Shown: positions 48,164-58,880, counted from the first letter of the stretch. The stretch is DNA of 64,000 nt from Mycoplasmopsis gallinarum DSM 19816 (GCF_000621085.1 NZ_JHZE01000008.1:124001-188000); one strand, 5' to 3'. Notes: generated from the sequence alone by a model not told the origin. Program-made: numbers and translations.

Positions 48164-48239
48164 GGACCTATAGCTCAACGGTTAGAGCAACCGGCTCATA
48201 ACCGGTCGGTTACAGGTTCGAATCCTGTTGGGTCCACCA
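48164..48239 (+). tRNA. tRNA-Ile2(CAT), probably lysidine-modified
   Basis: 76 bases with encoded CCA. Acceptor GGACCTA pairs with TGGGTCC; anticodon loop CTCATAA gives CAT. Position after elongator Met and before Ser(TGA), as in the Bacillus tRNA array, identifies it as the Ile tRNA whose C34 becomes lysidine. Confidence 0.85.
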
Positions 48240-48240
48240 A

Positions 48241-48333
48241 GGGTGATTACCCAAGTCCGGCTGAAGGGAATAGTCTTGAAAACTATCAGGGGCTTCACGG
48301 CCCGCGGGGGTTCAAATCCCTCATCACCCGCCA
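48241..48333 (+). tRNA. tRNA-Ser(TGA)
   Basis: 93 bases, with a long variable arm and encoded CCA. Acceptor GGGTGAT pairs with ATCACCC; anticodon loop CTTGAAA gives TGA. It starts 2 bases after the previous tRNA. Confidence 0.96.
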
Positions 48334-48370
48334 TTTGTGTTGTAAAACACGCCAAAATTTAATATCATAT

Positions 48371-48446
48371 CGCGGAGTGGAGAAGTCGGTATCTCGCAGG
48401 GCTCATAACCCTGAGGTCGTTGGTTCAAGTCCAACCTCCGCCACCA
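48371..48446 (+). tRNA. Initiator tRNA-fMet(CAT)
   Basis: 76 bases with encoded CCA. Initiator hallmarks: unpaired 1-72 (C opposite C) and three consecutive G-C pairs next to the anticodon loop (GGG with CCC). Anticodon loop CTCATAA. Confidence 0.94.
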
Positions 48447-48522
48447 GGTTCAGTGGTAAAGTGGTTAATACGTCTCCCTGTCACGGAGAAGATCGCGGGT
48501 TCGATTCCCGTCTGGACCGCCA
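48447..48522 (+). tRNA. tRNA-Asp(GTC)
   Basis: 76 bases with encoded CCA, starting directly after the fMet CCA. Acceptor GGTTCAG pairs with CTGGACC; anticodon loop CTGTCAC gives GTC. Confidence 0.96.
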
Positions 48523-48523
48523 T

Positions 48524-48599
48524 GGCTCTGTAGCTCAGTTGGTAGAGCAACGGACTGAAGCTCCGTGTGTCGCTGGTTCGATTCCTGCCGGAGCCACCA
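48524..48599 (+). tRNA. tRNA-Phe(GAA)
   Basis: 76 bases with encoded CCA. Acceptor GGCTCTG pairs with CGGAGCC; anticodon loop CTGAAGC gives GAA. Last gene of the cluster. Confidence 0.96.
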
Positions 48600-48612
48600 T
48601 ATCAATTTGATC

Positions 48613-48636
48613 CCTTCGTTTTACGAAGGTTTTTTT
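48613..48636 (+). terminator. Terminator of the tRNA cluster
   Basis: CCTTCGT pairs with ACGAAGG around a short T loop, followed by seven T. Confidence 0.9.
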
Positions 48637-48711
48637 ATATTTATATGAAATTATTTTTTTATTAAATATTAATAAGTAAAATTGTTTTATTACTAAATTA
48701 TGAGGAGTTTT

Positions 48712-51405
48712 ATGTCTGAAAAAAATAATTATAAAGATACATTAATAATGCCAAAAACTGATTTTGATATGAGGGCAAATTTAGTTCAAAAGGAACCATT
48801 ATATAGACAAGAATGACTTGATAAACAAATTTATCAAAGACTTTTGGAAAGAAATAAAAATAATACTCCATTTATTTTGCATGATGGACCACCATATGCA
48901 AATGGGAATTTACACGTTGGTCACGCTTTAAATAAAATTTTAAAAGATATCATTGTTAGATATAAAACAATGAGAGGTTTTTATTCACCTTTTGTGCCTG
49001 GTTGAGATACTCATGGATTACCAATTGAACATAAAATGCTTCAACAAGCTAAAATTGATGTTGCTACTTTAACTCCATTACAATTAAGAGAAAAAGCTGC
49101 TGATTATGCTTTAGAGCAAGTTGCAATCCAAATGGAACAATTTAAACAAATGCAACTTTTAACTGATTTTTCAAAATATTATTTAACATTAGACAAATCT
49201 TTTGTAGCTAAACAATTAGAGTTGTTTAAAAAAATGGCTTTAACTAATTTAGTTTATAAAGATTTAAAACCTGTTTATTGATCTCCAACTTCTAGAAGTG
49301 CTTTAGCTGAAGCAGAAGTTGAATATAAAGATATCGAAAGTCCATCAATTTATGTAGCATTTCCAATTGTTGAAATTGAAAATGAAAATAACAAAATTAA
49401 AATTGGAGATAAATTAGTTATTTGAACCACAACTCCTTGAACATTGATTGCCAATTCAGGAATTGCAATAAGTGAAAAATTTCAATATGCAGTTGTTTTA
49501 GTTGGAAAAGAAAGATACATAATCGCATTAGATTTAGTTGAAAAAATTGCTAAAGAATTTAATTGAAATGATTATCAAATAGTCGAAACCTTAAATGCCA
49601 AAGATTTCGCAGGGGTAGAATATTTAAGTATAATTAATCAAAATATAGCTCCAGTTGTAATCGGACATCATGTGACTTTAGAATCAGGTTCAGGATTAGT
49701 ACATATTGCTCCATTGTTTGGAGAAGATGATTTTAGAATTGGGCAAAAGTACCAATTAAATAGAATAATGCATGTCAATGATGATGGTATTTTAAATAAT
49801 GAAGCAGGTAAATTTGCTAATCAATTTTATTTAAAAGCAAATGAACAAATTTTAGAAGAATTAACCCAAAGCAATTACTTATTAAAAAGTGAAAATTTTG
49901 TTCACTCATATCCGCATGATTGAAGAACTTTAAAACCAGTTATTTTTAGAGGCACTCCACAATGATTTGTTTCAATAGATAAAATAAGAAGCGAAATTCT
50001 TTCAAAATTAGAAAAAGTAGAAACTTATCCAGAATGAGCTAAAAAACGTTTAACTACAATGATTGCAGAAAGAAATGATTGAACTATTAGTAGACAAAGA
50101 ACTTGAGGAGTACCAATCATTATTTTTTATGATGAAAATAATGAACCAGTAATCAAAGAAGAAATTTTTGATTATGTTATTGATATGGTGGCAAAAGAAG
50201 GCACTAATGTATGATGAAGTAAAAGTGTTGATGAATTATTGCCTGAAGAATATCGTAATAAAGGCTACACAAAAGAAAAAGATATCATGGATGTTTGATT
50301 TGATTCAGGTTCTACTTCTTTTGCAGTTGAAATTGCACAAAATGTAAAAGCACCTTATGATTTATATTTAGAGGGAACAGATCAATATCGTGGTTGATTT
50401 AATTCATCATTAATTAATTCGGTGGCTTATGCAAATGTAAGCCCTTATAAAACTATTGTTTCTCATGGTTTTGTAGTAGATTCAAACGGAAATAAAATGT
50501 CTAAATCTAAAGGTAATACTATTGATCCTATTAAAGTAATTACTAAATCTGGAGCAGATATTTTAAGATTATGAGCTGCTAATAGTGAATATACTAATGA
50601 TGTTGCAATAAGTGATAACATTTTGAATCAAAATAGCGAAATTTATCGTAAATTGAGAAACACATTGAGATTTTTATTGGGGAATTTAAACAATTTCAAT
50701 TACGATCCTAAATTAAAACGTCAAGGTATTCATGCTTACATTAAAGCAGAATTAGAAAATGTTAAGAAAACAGTCTTAAAATTCTATGATGAATACAAAT
50801 TTATTTATGTAATTAAAACTTTAAATAATTATGTAGTTGATTTATCAAGTTTTTATTTGAATATAACTAAAGATATCTTATATATTGAAAAAGAAGATTC
50901 AATGAATAGATTAATGACATTAACTAATTTTTATGAAATAGCTGATTTCTTTATTAAAATTTTAGCTCCTATTTTACCTACTACCGCTGAAGATGCTTAT
51001 AAACATTTTAATAAAGTAGATAAATTAGATTCTGTTCATTTAGAAACTTTAAATTTTACTATCGAAGAAAATTCTGATTTATTAGTAGAATGAGAAGAAT
51101 TCTTTAAACTTAGAAGTGAAATTAATGTGTTAATCGAAAATGCAATTCAAGAAGGCTTAATTAAGAGATCAAATGAAGCTAAGTTAACTTTAAATACTAA
51201 TAGTGAATTTATTAAATCTCTTGATTTAAAACAACTTTTAATGGTTGGGTTAGTTGAATTTAGTAATGAAACTAAAATTGAAACTTTTGATTCTATAAAA
51301 TGTAACCGTTGTTGAAATCATTATTTACCAATTCAAATGGTAGATGATATTTGTCAATTATGTCACTCTGTAATAGAAAGTTTAAAAGCAAATGGCGGAA
51401 ATTAA
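48712..51405 (+). CDS. ileS: Isoleucyl-tRNA synthetase
   Basis: Class I synthetase, 897 residues, charges tRNA-Ile (two of whose substrates' relatives are in the array just upstream). HVGH signature at residues 68-71, KMSKS at 595-599, and a C-terminal zinc finger with CNRCW and CQLC. An editing domain fits the middle. GAGGAG ribosome binding site. Many Trp codons are TGA. The last 14 bases overlap lspA. Confidence 0.97.
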
Positions 51406-52060
51406 CGGATTAAATCCAAAACGCAACTTTAAAGAAATTATTAGCGAGTGATGAAAAAAAAGAGTCCAAAACTTTCAAACTAAAATTAACGAAGCAAAGA
51501 AAAATCCTAAAAAATTAGCTTTTAAATATTTAATTGTTTTAGGCATTGTCTTTTTATTAGTTTTAATTGATCAATTAACTAAAACTTATTTATTCAATTG
51601 AAATTCTGACCACACTGATGGGGCATGAACTTCAATTGGCTATTATGATTTTGGTATTATTGGTATTAGGTCAATAGGGCATTACGGTGTAACTATCATT
51701 CCTTTAAAAAAGAGTGCTGTAGTAATTAATATTGTGCAAACAATTAGTATTTTAATTATTTTAGTTTTACTAATTGTGCCTTTTTATAGTAATAATTGAA
51801 ATTATTTAATTATCACTGCTTTTATAATTGCTGGTGATTTTGGTAATATGTTAGATCGTTTTATTTTTGAAGGTGGAATGGTCAAAGATATTCTTTTTAT
51901 TCCATTTTTAGAAAGATGGACTTCCAAACAATTAGGAACATTTAATTTTGCTGATGCATGCATTATAATTGGCGGACTTTATTTAATTATTTATAATTTG
52001 GCAAACTTTTTTAAAGAAAAGAATTCTTTAGAAGAAACAGAAAAAAAAGAAAGTGAATAA
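51392..52060 (+). CDS. lspA: Lipoprotein signal peptidase (SPase II)
   Basis: Membrane aspartyl protease that removes signal peptides of prolipoproteins, 222 residues, longer than the usual 160-170 through a cytoplasmic N-terminal segment of about 45 residues and a charged tail. Catalytic motifs GNMLDR and FNFADA carry the two aspartates. Four membrane segments are visible. It starts inside ileS (14-base overlap). It should process the lipoproteins encoded at 18245, 30928, 33290 and 39092. Confidence 0.93.
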
Positions 52061-52075
52061 CACTTTCTTTTTTTG
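52046..52075. terminator. Bidirectional terminator between lspA and tRNA-Leu
   Basis: A 10-bp perfect stem (52046-52055 with 52061-52070) containing the lspA stop, with T runs on the plus side and, from the A-rich 5' flank, on the minus side. It can end lspA and the opposing tRNA-Leu transcript. Confidence 0.85.
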
Positions 52076-52087
52076 ATCAATATGATA

Positions 52088-52171
52088 TGGTGCCCAAGAC
52101 AGGACTTGAACCTGCACGGATTGCTCCAGCGGATTTTGAGTCCGCAGCGTCTACCATTCCACCACTTGGGC
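52088..52171 (-). tRNA. tRNA-Leu(CAA)
   Basis: 84 bases on the minus strand with encoded CCA and a class II variable arm. Acceptor GCCCAAG pairs with CTTGGGC; anticodon loop CTCAAAA gives CAA. Confidence 0.95.
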
Positions 52172-52179
52172 GCTTGAAA

Positions 52180-52185
52180 ATTATA
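52180..52185 (-). promoter_or_regulatory. -10 element of tRNA-Leu
   Basis: TATAAT on the minus strand, 8 bases before the mature 5' end, so the transcript has almost no 5' leader to process. Confidence 0.65.
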
Positions 52186-52217
52186 ACATTAAACAATTAT
52201 TATTTTAATCTTTTTCA

Positions 52218-52223
52218 TATAAT
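52218..52223 (+). promoter_or_regulatory. -10 element for a possibly leaderless ecfA1 mRNA
   Basis: TATAAT ends 7 bases before the ecfA1 ATG, and no ribosome binding site lies between. Transcription would start at about the A of ATG. Confidence 0.5.
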
Positions 52224-52230
52224 TAGACTT

Positions 52231-53028
52231 ATGATTAAAGTTAAAGATTTAGTATTTAGATATCCAGAAGCAACTAAAAATGCTTTAGACCATATTAATT
52301 TAGAAATTCCAAAGGGACAATATGTTGCAATTTTAGGACATAATGGATCAGGTAAAAGCACCTTTTCAAAAGTTTTAGTAGCTTTATATAAACCTATTTC
52401 CGGAAGTATTGAAATTGATGGAATTGAAATTAGTAAAAAAACTTTGAGAGAAATAAGAAAAAAAATCGGCATTATTTTTCAAAATCCTGATAACCAATTT
52501 ATAGGTGCTAGTGTCGAAGATGATATTGCTTTTGGATTAGAAAACAAAAAAATGAAATCAAGCGAAATGAAAGAAATTATTGATAATTTATCTGAAAAAG
52601 TGGGGATGAAAAAATATTTAAGTAAAGAACCACAATTTCTTTCTGGAGGCCAAAAACAAAGAGTGGCTATTGCCTCAGTTTTAGCCCTAGACCCTGAAAT
52701 TATTATTTTTGATGAAGTAACTTCAATGCTTGATCCGCTTGGTAAAAGAAAAATTTTGGAAATTATTAGAGAAATTCAAAAAACTAGAACTAAAACTTTA
52801 ATTTCAATTACTCATGATATGGACGAAGCAATTCAAGCTGATTTGTGTATTGTGTTTTCTGGGGGTAAAATTATAGCAAGTGGAAGCCCTAAAGAAATTT
52901 TGAAAAATAAAGAAATCATTGAAAAAGCTAAAATAGATTCGCCTTTCATTTACAAATTAAGCGAAGAAATAGAAGGTGTTGAAGCAACTTATAATGAAGA
53001 GGAATTAATAAAAGAATTATGCTCATAG
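52231..53028 (+). CDS. ecfA1: ECF transporter ATPase EcfA1
   Basis: One of the two ATPases of an energy-coupling-factor vitamin importer, 265 residues. Walker [10 protein letters not shown] is at residues 36-44, Q-loop [16 protein letters not shown] near 88-103, signature [10 protein letters not shown], Walker [14 protein letters not shown] and H-loop SITHD. An open frame continues upstream through the tRNA-Leu antisense but is not coding; the ATG at 52231 restores the normal start [11 protein letters not shown]. Overlaps ecfA2 by 10 bases. Confidence 0.95.
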   Translation: MIKVKDLVFRYPEATKNALDHINLEIPKGQYVAILGHNGSGKSTFSKVLVALYKPISGSIEIDGIEISKKTLREIRKKIGIIFQNPDNQFIGASVEDDIAFGLENKKMKSSEMKEIIDNLSEKVGMKKYLSKEPQFLSGGQKQRVAIASVLALDPEIIIFDEVTSMLDPLGKRKILEIIREIQKTRTKTLISITHDMDEAIQADLCIVFSGGKIIASGSPKEILKNKEIIEKAKIDSPFIYKLSEEIEGVEATYNEEELIKELCS

Positions 53029-54041
53029 AAATTAAAAAATTAAAACATATTTTTAGTCCTAAAACTCCTAATGAGCATATGGCTTTAAATGAAGTAAGTG
53101 CGACAATTACAAATGGAGAATTTATTGGTATCATAGGACAAACCGGTTCTGGAAAAACCACATTTATTGAACATTTGAACGCTTTGTTACATCCAACATC
53201 TGGAAGAATTAATTGAAAGTATGATTTAGAAAGAAAATTAAATTTTAAACAAAAAAGAATTGCATTAAAAAATTACAAAAACGATTTGATAAAACAAAAA
53301 TTAAGCAAACAAGAACAAAAAAATAAAATTAAAGAATTTAAATTGTCTTTAAAAAAACCAACTAGAATTAATTTTGATGTTTCATTGCAAAAGAAAATGA
53401 AAAAATTTAAATATGCAAAAGACATAAGAGAACAAATTGGAATAGTGTTTCAGTTTGCTGAGTATCAATTATTTGAAGAATCAATTGCAAAAGATATTGC
53501 CTTTGGTCCAATTAGTTTTGGAGTTTCAAAAGAAGAAGCTTTAAAAAGAGCGGAAAAATATTTGAATTTAGTTGGTTTAGATAGTTCTTACTTAGATAAA
53601 TCTCCTTTTGGTTTATCTGGGGGACAAAAAAGAAGAGTCGCACTAGCAGGGATTTTGGCGATGGAACCTGATTTTATTGTTGCAGATGAGCCAACCGCCG
53701 GATTAGATCCTGCTGGTGTCGTGGAAATTTTAGAAATTTTTACTAATTTACATAAAATGGGTAAAACTGTAATTATTGTAACTCACGATTTAGATAATGT
53801 TTTGGAAGTTACTCAGAGAATTTTAATGTTTAAAGATGGCAAAATTGTCAAAGATGGCAACACTTATGCAGTTTTAAACGATACTAAATTTTTAGAAGCT
53901 AATTATATGGAGCCACCTAAATTATTGGCATTTGCAAACAAGTTAAGAGAAAAAAATATTCCAGTTCCTGAAGTTCATACAATCAATGAACTAGCAAAAT
54001 TTTTAAATGAATATAGATTAAAAAAGAAAGGAGCAAAATAA
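53019..54041 (+). CDS. ecfA2: ECF transporter ATPase EcfA2 with an insertion
   Basis: Second ECF ATPase, 340 residues against about 285 normally. Walker [10 protein letters not shown] at residues 40-48, then a Lys-rich inserted segment of about 60 residues (about 68-130), then [17 protein letters not shown] (Q-loop), signature [10 protein letters not shown], Walker [14 protein letters not shown] and H-loop VTHD. TGA at 53214-53216 is Trp. Overlaps ecfA1 by 10 bases and abuts ecfT. Confidence 0.94.
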
Positions 54042-54932
54042 ATGAATACTCCTTTTGGAAGTTATAGCAATAACAATACCTTTGTGCATCGTTTAGATGC
54101 TAGATTAAAATTAATTGTAAATATTTTAATTATTATAATGGCTTTCTTTTCTGATTACTTTTTTAGCATGTTTTTAATCATGATTCCAGTAATGACTGCT
54201 TATTTAATTGCTACTAAGAGTTTTAAAGCCCTATTAAAAAGTTTTCGAATGCCTTTATTAATTGGAATTTTTATTTTCTTTATTAATGTTTATACAATGA
54301 AAATTAATGATCCAAGTATTCAAACTTATGAATATGTGTGACAAAGACAAATTTATTGAGACATTTATAAAGGGATTTATGGCATTTATTATGGCACCAT
54401 AATTAGAACTGTGGCTTTAATTTTAAGAATTTACACAATGATTTTAGCTACTTCTTTATTAGTTATGACCACTAAACCAGTTTTATTAACTAAAGCAATT
54501 GAAGATTTACTTTGACCTTTGAAATTATTATTTATTCCAGTGCATATTATTGCAATGATTATTTCAATTACTTTACGTTTTATTCCAACATTATTGGATG
54601 AGGCTCAAAGAATTATTAAAGCTCAAGCAAGTAGAGGAATTGACTTTAGAAATGGAAAAATCAAAGAAAAAGCGCGTTCATTCACTACCTTAATTATTCC
54701 TTTATTTGTTATTTCATTTTCTAGAGCAGAAGATTTATCTAATGCAATGGAAACTAGAGGTTATGATCCATATGAAAAACGCACTAGATATCGTTCATTA
54801 AAATGAGAATGACAAGATTATTTAATTTTTATTTTGTTTGTTGGACTATTAATTTTTATTATTGTGTCACAAAGTAAGTATGTTCCTGATTTTTTACCAA
54901 CTTGATATAAAATTACTAAATCAAATTTTTAA
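54042..54932 (+). CDS. ecfT: ECF transporter transmembrane protein EcfT
   Basis: Integral membrane scaffold of the ECF module, 296 residues, several hydrophobic segments. The two coupling-helix motifs are visible: ASRGIDFRNG near residue 197 and METRGYDP near 247, each with the Ala/Thr-Arg-Gly core that docks into the ATPases. The ATG follows the ecfA2 stop directly. No S component gene lies nearby. Confidence 0.94.
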
Positions 54933-55005
54933 AATTAATTAATATTAAAGTTAATTAATATATTATTATTAATAATAAAACTTATTACGAATCTAAGGAG
55001 TTAAA

Positions 55006-55497
55006 ATGGCTAAAGCAAAAAACGAAGTAAAAAATTTATTAACTCAAGAAACTTATAAAAAATTTCAAGAAGAACATGATTATTTAGTTCAAGTTGAAAG
55101 ACCCGCGGTTCAAGCTGCCTTAAAGGAAGCAAGAGCACAAGGTGACCTTTCTGAAAATGCTGAATATGATGCAGCCAGAGATAGACAAGCGGAAATTGAA
55201 GGTAGAATTTTACAACTTGAAGATATTTTACAAAATGCTATTGTGCATGATGATTTAAATCAAGATAATCTAAAAAAAGATAGAGCAACTATTGGTTCAA
55301 TAGTTAAGTATTTAATTGTTGATAAAGGAATTGAAAGAGAAGTAAAAATTCTTGGAACTCATGAAAGTAATCCAATGGAAGGAATTATTTCAAATGAGTC
55401 TCCATTAGCGCAGGCATTAATGGAAACTGCAGTAGGCAACGAAGTAGAAGTTGAAGCCCCAAAAAAATACACAATTAAAGTAATTGAAATTAAATAA
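55006..55497 (+). CDS. greA: Transcription elongation factor GreA
   Basis: Cleavage factor that rescues backtracked RNA polymerase, 163 residues. The coiled-coil tip has the acidic residues in GDLSENAEYDAARDRQ; the C-terminal FKBP-like domain includes SNESPLAQALM and GNEVEVEAP. AAGGAG ribosome binding site. Monocistronic, with a terminator after it. Confidence 0.97.
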   Translation: MAKAKNEVKNLLTQETYKKFQEEHDYLVQVERPAVQAALKEARAQGDLSENAEYDAARDRQAEIEGRILQLEDILQNAIVHDDLNQDNLKKDRATIGSIVKYLIVDKGIEREVKILGTHESNPMEGIISNESPLAQALMETAVGNEVEVEAPKKYTIKVIEIK

Positions 55498-55505
55498 AAC
55501 AAAAA

Positions 55506-55547
55506 AATGAGAAGTAAATTTATTCTTTAAATTTGCTTCCCATTTTT
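55506..55547 (+). terminator. Terminator after greA
   Basis: A 16-base stem (55506-55521 with 55529-55544, one mismatch and one G-T pair) followed by T. Confidence 0.85.
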
Positions 55548-55573
55548 AAATATCAATTTTGAGGAGATTTAAG

Positions 55574-56239
55574 ATGATTATTGGTATCAGTGGAATGATA
55601 AGTAGTGGTAAGAGCACTTTAACAGAAAAATTAGTAAACGCCTATCCAAAGGCATTAATGCTTGAAGAATTTAGCGAAGATAATGAAGTTTTCAATACTT
55701 TTTTAAAATGATTATATGAAAAAGAACCCAATTTAACAATTGGTTTTCAATCTTATGTGGTTGAAAACCATACAGCAAAATTAAGTGAAATAATTCAAAA
55801 ATTTAATGATATGAAACTTGACAAAGAAAAAGATTTTATTTTTCTAGATCGTTTCAGTATTGAACATTACATTTTTGCAAATGTAAATCTAATGCCAAAA
55901 GGTGAAAAATATTTAAAAGGATATGACGCATTATTTTCACATTTGATCACTAAAGATGAAACACCAGATTTAGCAATCTTTTTAGATATGTCTTTTGAAA
56001 CTTTCAAAAAACGTTTATTCAGTAGAGGAAGAAAAGTTGAAATTGATAATTGAGAAAATAATCAAGAATATTTTTTAAAATTATTCAATTTATACAAACC
56101 TTTATTTTTAAAACAAGCGGAAAAATATGGTTTAAATTACGTCATAATTGATACTGATAATTTAAACGAAGAAGAAGTTTTTGAAAAAACTAAAGAAATA
56201 ATTAACAATTTTGTGGAACAAAAAGGAAAATCAAAATAA
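55574..56239 (+). CDS. Deoxynucleoside kinase, copy 1
   Basis: Purine/pyrimidine deoxynucleoside kinase of the dNK/thymidine-kinase-2-like fold, 221 residues. P-loop GISGMISSGKST at residues 4-15, DRFSIEHYIF in place of the DRS motif near 97-106, and an Arg-rich lid KKRLFSRGRK near 147-156. It phosphorylates salvaged deoxynucleosides; which base cannot be told. GAGGAG ribosome binding site. Its stop overlaps the second copy by one base. Confidence 0.9.
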
Positions 56240-56889
56240 TGCTAATTGGTATCAGCGGAATGATAAGTAGTGGCAAAAGCACTTTAGCCAAAGGTTTAGT
56301 TAAATATTTTAATAATTCAATTTTATTAGAAGAATTTGAAGAAGATGATCCGATTTTTAATACTTTTTTAAAGTGAATGTATCAAAATGAGCCAAATATC
56401 AATATCGCCTTTCAAACATATATTATTGAAAATCTTGAAGCCAAACTACAAAAAACTATAGAAGAAGCAAAAACTAAAAAAATTGATTATATTTTTTTAG
56501 ATCGTTTTAATTTAGAACACTATATTTTTGCTTTTGTAACTTTAAAAAATAAACCCTTAAAATACTTAAAGGCTTTTGATGCTTTATTTCATGAATTAGT
56601 AAATAAAAATGAAAATCCAGATTTAGCGATTTTTCTTGATATAGATTTTGCAACTTTTAAGAAAAGACTTTTTAAAAGAAATCGAAAAAGTGAAATTGTT
56701 AATTATGAAAAAAATGAAGCCTATTTTAAGGAATTACATTCATTATATAAATTATTTTATATTAAACTGATGCAACAATATGAAATACCTTATTTTATAA
56801 TTAATACTAATGGAAAAAATAATGAAGAAGTTTTGGATGAAGCTATTGATTTAATTGAAAATTTTAAGACTAGCAAAAAATCACTTTAA
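56239..56889 (+). CDS. Deoxynucleoside kinase, copy 2
   Basis: Tandem paralogue of the preceding kinase, 216 residues: GISGMISSGKST, DRFNLEHYIF and the lid KKRLFKRNRK recur at matching places, and the NTFLKW segment is shared. The two clearly arose by duplication and probably differ in substrate preference. TAATG one-base overlap with copy 1. Confidence 0.9.
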
Positions 56890-56910
56890 TTGTTTTAAAG
56901 TGATTTTTTG
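56875..56910. terminator. Bidirectional terminator between kinase 2 and the pseudouridine synthase
   Basis: AAAAATCACTTTAA pairs with TTAAAGTGATTTTT around a short loop that includes the kinase stop. Convergent genes lie on both sides, and both strands give a T run. Confidence 0.85.
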
Positions 56911-56916
56911 TTTAAG

Positions 56917-57603
56917 TTATTTTAATAAATTTTCAACATTGATTTCTTTAACTTGTCCCAATTCTAAGTCATTTAAAATTAAATTATTGAGTTTAATCCT
57001 CTTTAATTCAACAACTTTGTAATTTAAAACTTGAAACATTCTTTTAACTTGGTGATATTTACCTTCAGTAATTGTTAATTCAATTAAATTGGAATTAATT
57101 ATGTACGCTTTCGCTGGTTTTGTAATTTCATTTTTAGCAATTTCCAAACCTTGAGTAAGTTTAATCAAATCAGCAGAATTGAATGATTTATCAAGTGTAG
57201 CTAAATAAGTTTTTTCAATATGTTTTTTATTAGACATTAGTAAATGATTTAAATTACCATCATTAGAAATTATTATTAAGCCAGTTGTGTCTTTATCTAA
57301 TCTACCAAAAGTTTGCAAATTTTTAATGTATTTATATTTTGAAGGAATTAAATCATATATGGTTTGTCCTTCATTTTGATTATGAGAACAAACGACATTT
57401 TTCGGTTTATTCATTACCAAATAAAGTTTTTCACATGTAAAAAAGTGTTGATTTTTGATTTCTAAAATATCTTTATTTAAATCAAAATCAACACTTTTAT
57501 CAATAATTAAATTATTAACTTTTACTTGTGATGTTTTAATTAAATTTTTAGCCTCTGATCGTGAATAAGGACTAAAGTTACTAATAACTTTTTCAATTTT
57601 CAT
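56917..57603 (-). CDS. RsuA/RluB-type pseudouridine synthase
   Basis: Ribosomal RNA pseudouridine synthase, 228 residues. An N-terminal S4 RNA-binding domain (about 1-45) precedes the catalytic domain with GRLDKDTTG, catalytic Asp103, and the EGKYHQVKRM block. Which rRNA position it modifies (16S or 23S) cannot be said. The ATG lies 8 bases after the obg stop without a ribosome binding site, so it is probably translated by coupling. Confidence 0.93.
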   Translation of the reverse strand: MKIEKVISNFSPYSRSEAKNLIKTSQVKVNNLIIDKSVDFDLNKDILEIKNQHFFTCEKLYLVMNKPKNVVCSHNQNEGQTIYDLIPSKYKYIKNLQTFGRLDKDTTGLIIISNDGNLNHLLMSNKKHIEKTYLATLDKSFNSADLIKLTQGLEIAKNEITKPAKAYIINSNLIELTITEGKYHQVKRMFQVLNYKVVELKRIKLNNLILNDLELGQVKEINVENLLK

Positions 57604-57611
57604 ATTTATTA

Positions 57612-58880
57612 TTAATCAAAATTACCATCTCATTCGAATTCATAATCATAAATTCTGACAGTATCACCTGGCTGTATATCTAAAGCAATAAGATCATCTC
57701 AAACACCCATTTTTTTCAAAATGTTGTTAAATCTTAGAAGATTATCATAAGAAACAATTGGATATTTATCATAAAGATATTGAATTTTTGGACCTGAAAT
57801 TTCAAAGAAACCAGCAAAAGGTTTTTTAATTTCATAATCATTTTCCAGTTTAATTTCAACAATTTCATCTTTTTGTTCTTCTTCAATTGGTTTTGCTTTA
57901 TTTTCTTCAATTAAGTTTCATAATTTAGCTTTTAATTCATTTAAATTTTCTCTTTCAAGTGCACTAATTGCAACAATTTCAATTTCAGGAAAAGCATTTT
58001 TAAAAGCAATTAAATGTTTTGAAAAAGCAGGCATATCAGATTTATTTGCAATTACTAATTGTGGTTTTTTCTCTAAATTTAAACTGTATGATTTTAATTC
58101 ATCATTAATAATTTGATAATCTTCGATTGGATTTTTTTCTTCAGACCCAAAATCAATAATGTGAGCAATTACTCTACATCTTTCAATATGTTTTAAGAAT
58201 TGAATCCCTAATCCTTTACCTAATGAAGCACCTTTAATCAAACCAGGTAAATCAGCAACCGTAAAGGAATGATCGTGAAATTCAACTAATCCAAGTTGAG
58301 GAACTAAAGTGGTAAATTCATAATCAGCAATTTTAGCTTTTGCATTTGATAAAGCAGTTAATAAAGTACTTTTTCCAGCACTTGGTTTCCCAACAACTCC
58401 AACATCAGACATTACTTTAAGAACAATATTAGCTAAATAAGTTTCACCTTTTGTACCATTTTCTTTAATTCTTGGAGCAGTATTTTTAGGGCTTTTGAAC
58501 TTAGCGTTTCCACGACCACCAATTCCACCTTTAGCTACTAAATAAGGTTTTGCATCAATAATATCAGCCACTACTCTTTTGCCATCATAAACAATTGTAC
58601 CCAAAGGAACTTTCACATATGTGTCCTTACCAGCGGCACCATAAAGATTTTTTGGTCCTCCATTAACTCCATCTTCAGCAACTATTTTTTTATTGCCATA
58701 AAGTGAAAGTAAAGTATTTTTTCCAGGATCGCCAACAAAATAAATATTACCTCCACGTCCTCCATCGCCACCATCAGGTCCACCTTTATCAACGTGCGCT
58801 TCACGTCTAAAAGCAATCATTCCATCACCACCCTTACCGGCTTGTAAAGTAATTTTAATTTCATCTATAAAACGTGCCAT
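57612..58880 (-). CDS. obg: GTPase Obg/CgtA
   Basis: Ribosome-assembly GTPase, 422 residues. The glycine-rich Obg domain (1-158; KGGPDGGDGGRGGN) leads into the G domain with GKPSAGKST at 164-172, DLPGLI, and NKSD, and then a C-terminal OCT-type domain of about 100 residues reached through a TGA (Trp) at 57918-57920. I chose ATG 58880, 5 bases after GAAGGAGG, over an upstream TTG at 58895. First gene of a two-gene unit with the pseudouridine synthase. Confidence 0.96.

Noticed and set aside
47933-48610. Open frames running through the tRNA array on the plus strand
   Set aside because: They are translations of tRNA sequence; the tRNAs have complete cloverleaf pairing and encoded CCA.
52087-52230. 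N-terminal extension of ecfA1 beginning [11 protein letters not shown]
   Set aside because: It translates the antisense of tRNA-Leu; the family start is the ATG at 52231.
54933-55005. Repeated TTAATTAATAT in the ecfT-greA spacer as a regulatory repeat
   Set aside because: It is simple A/T-rich sequence of the kind expected by chance at this base composition.
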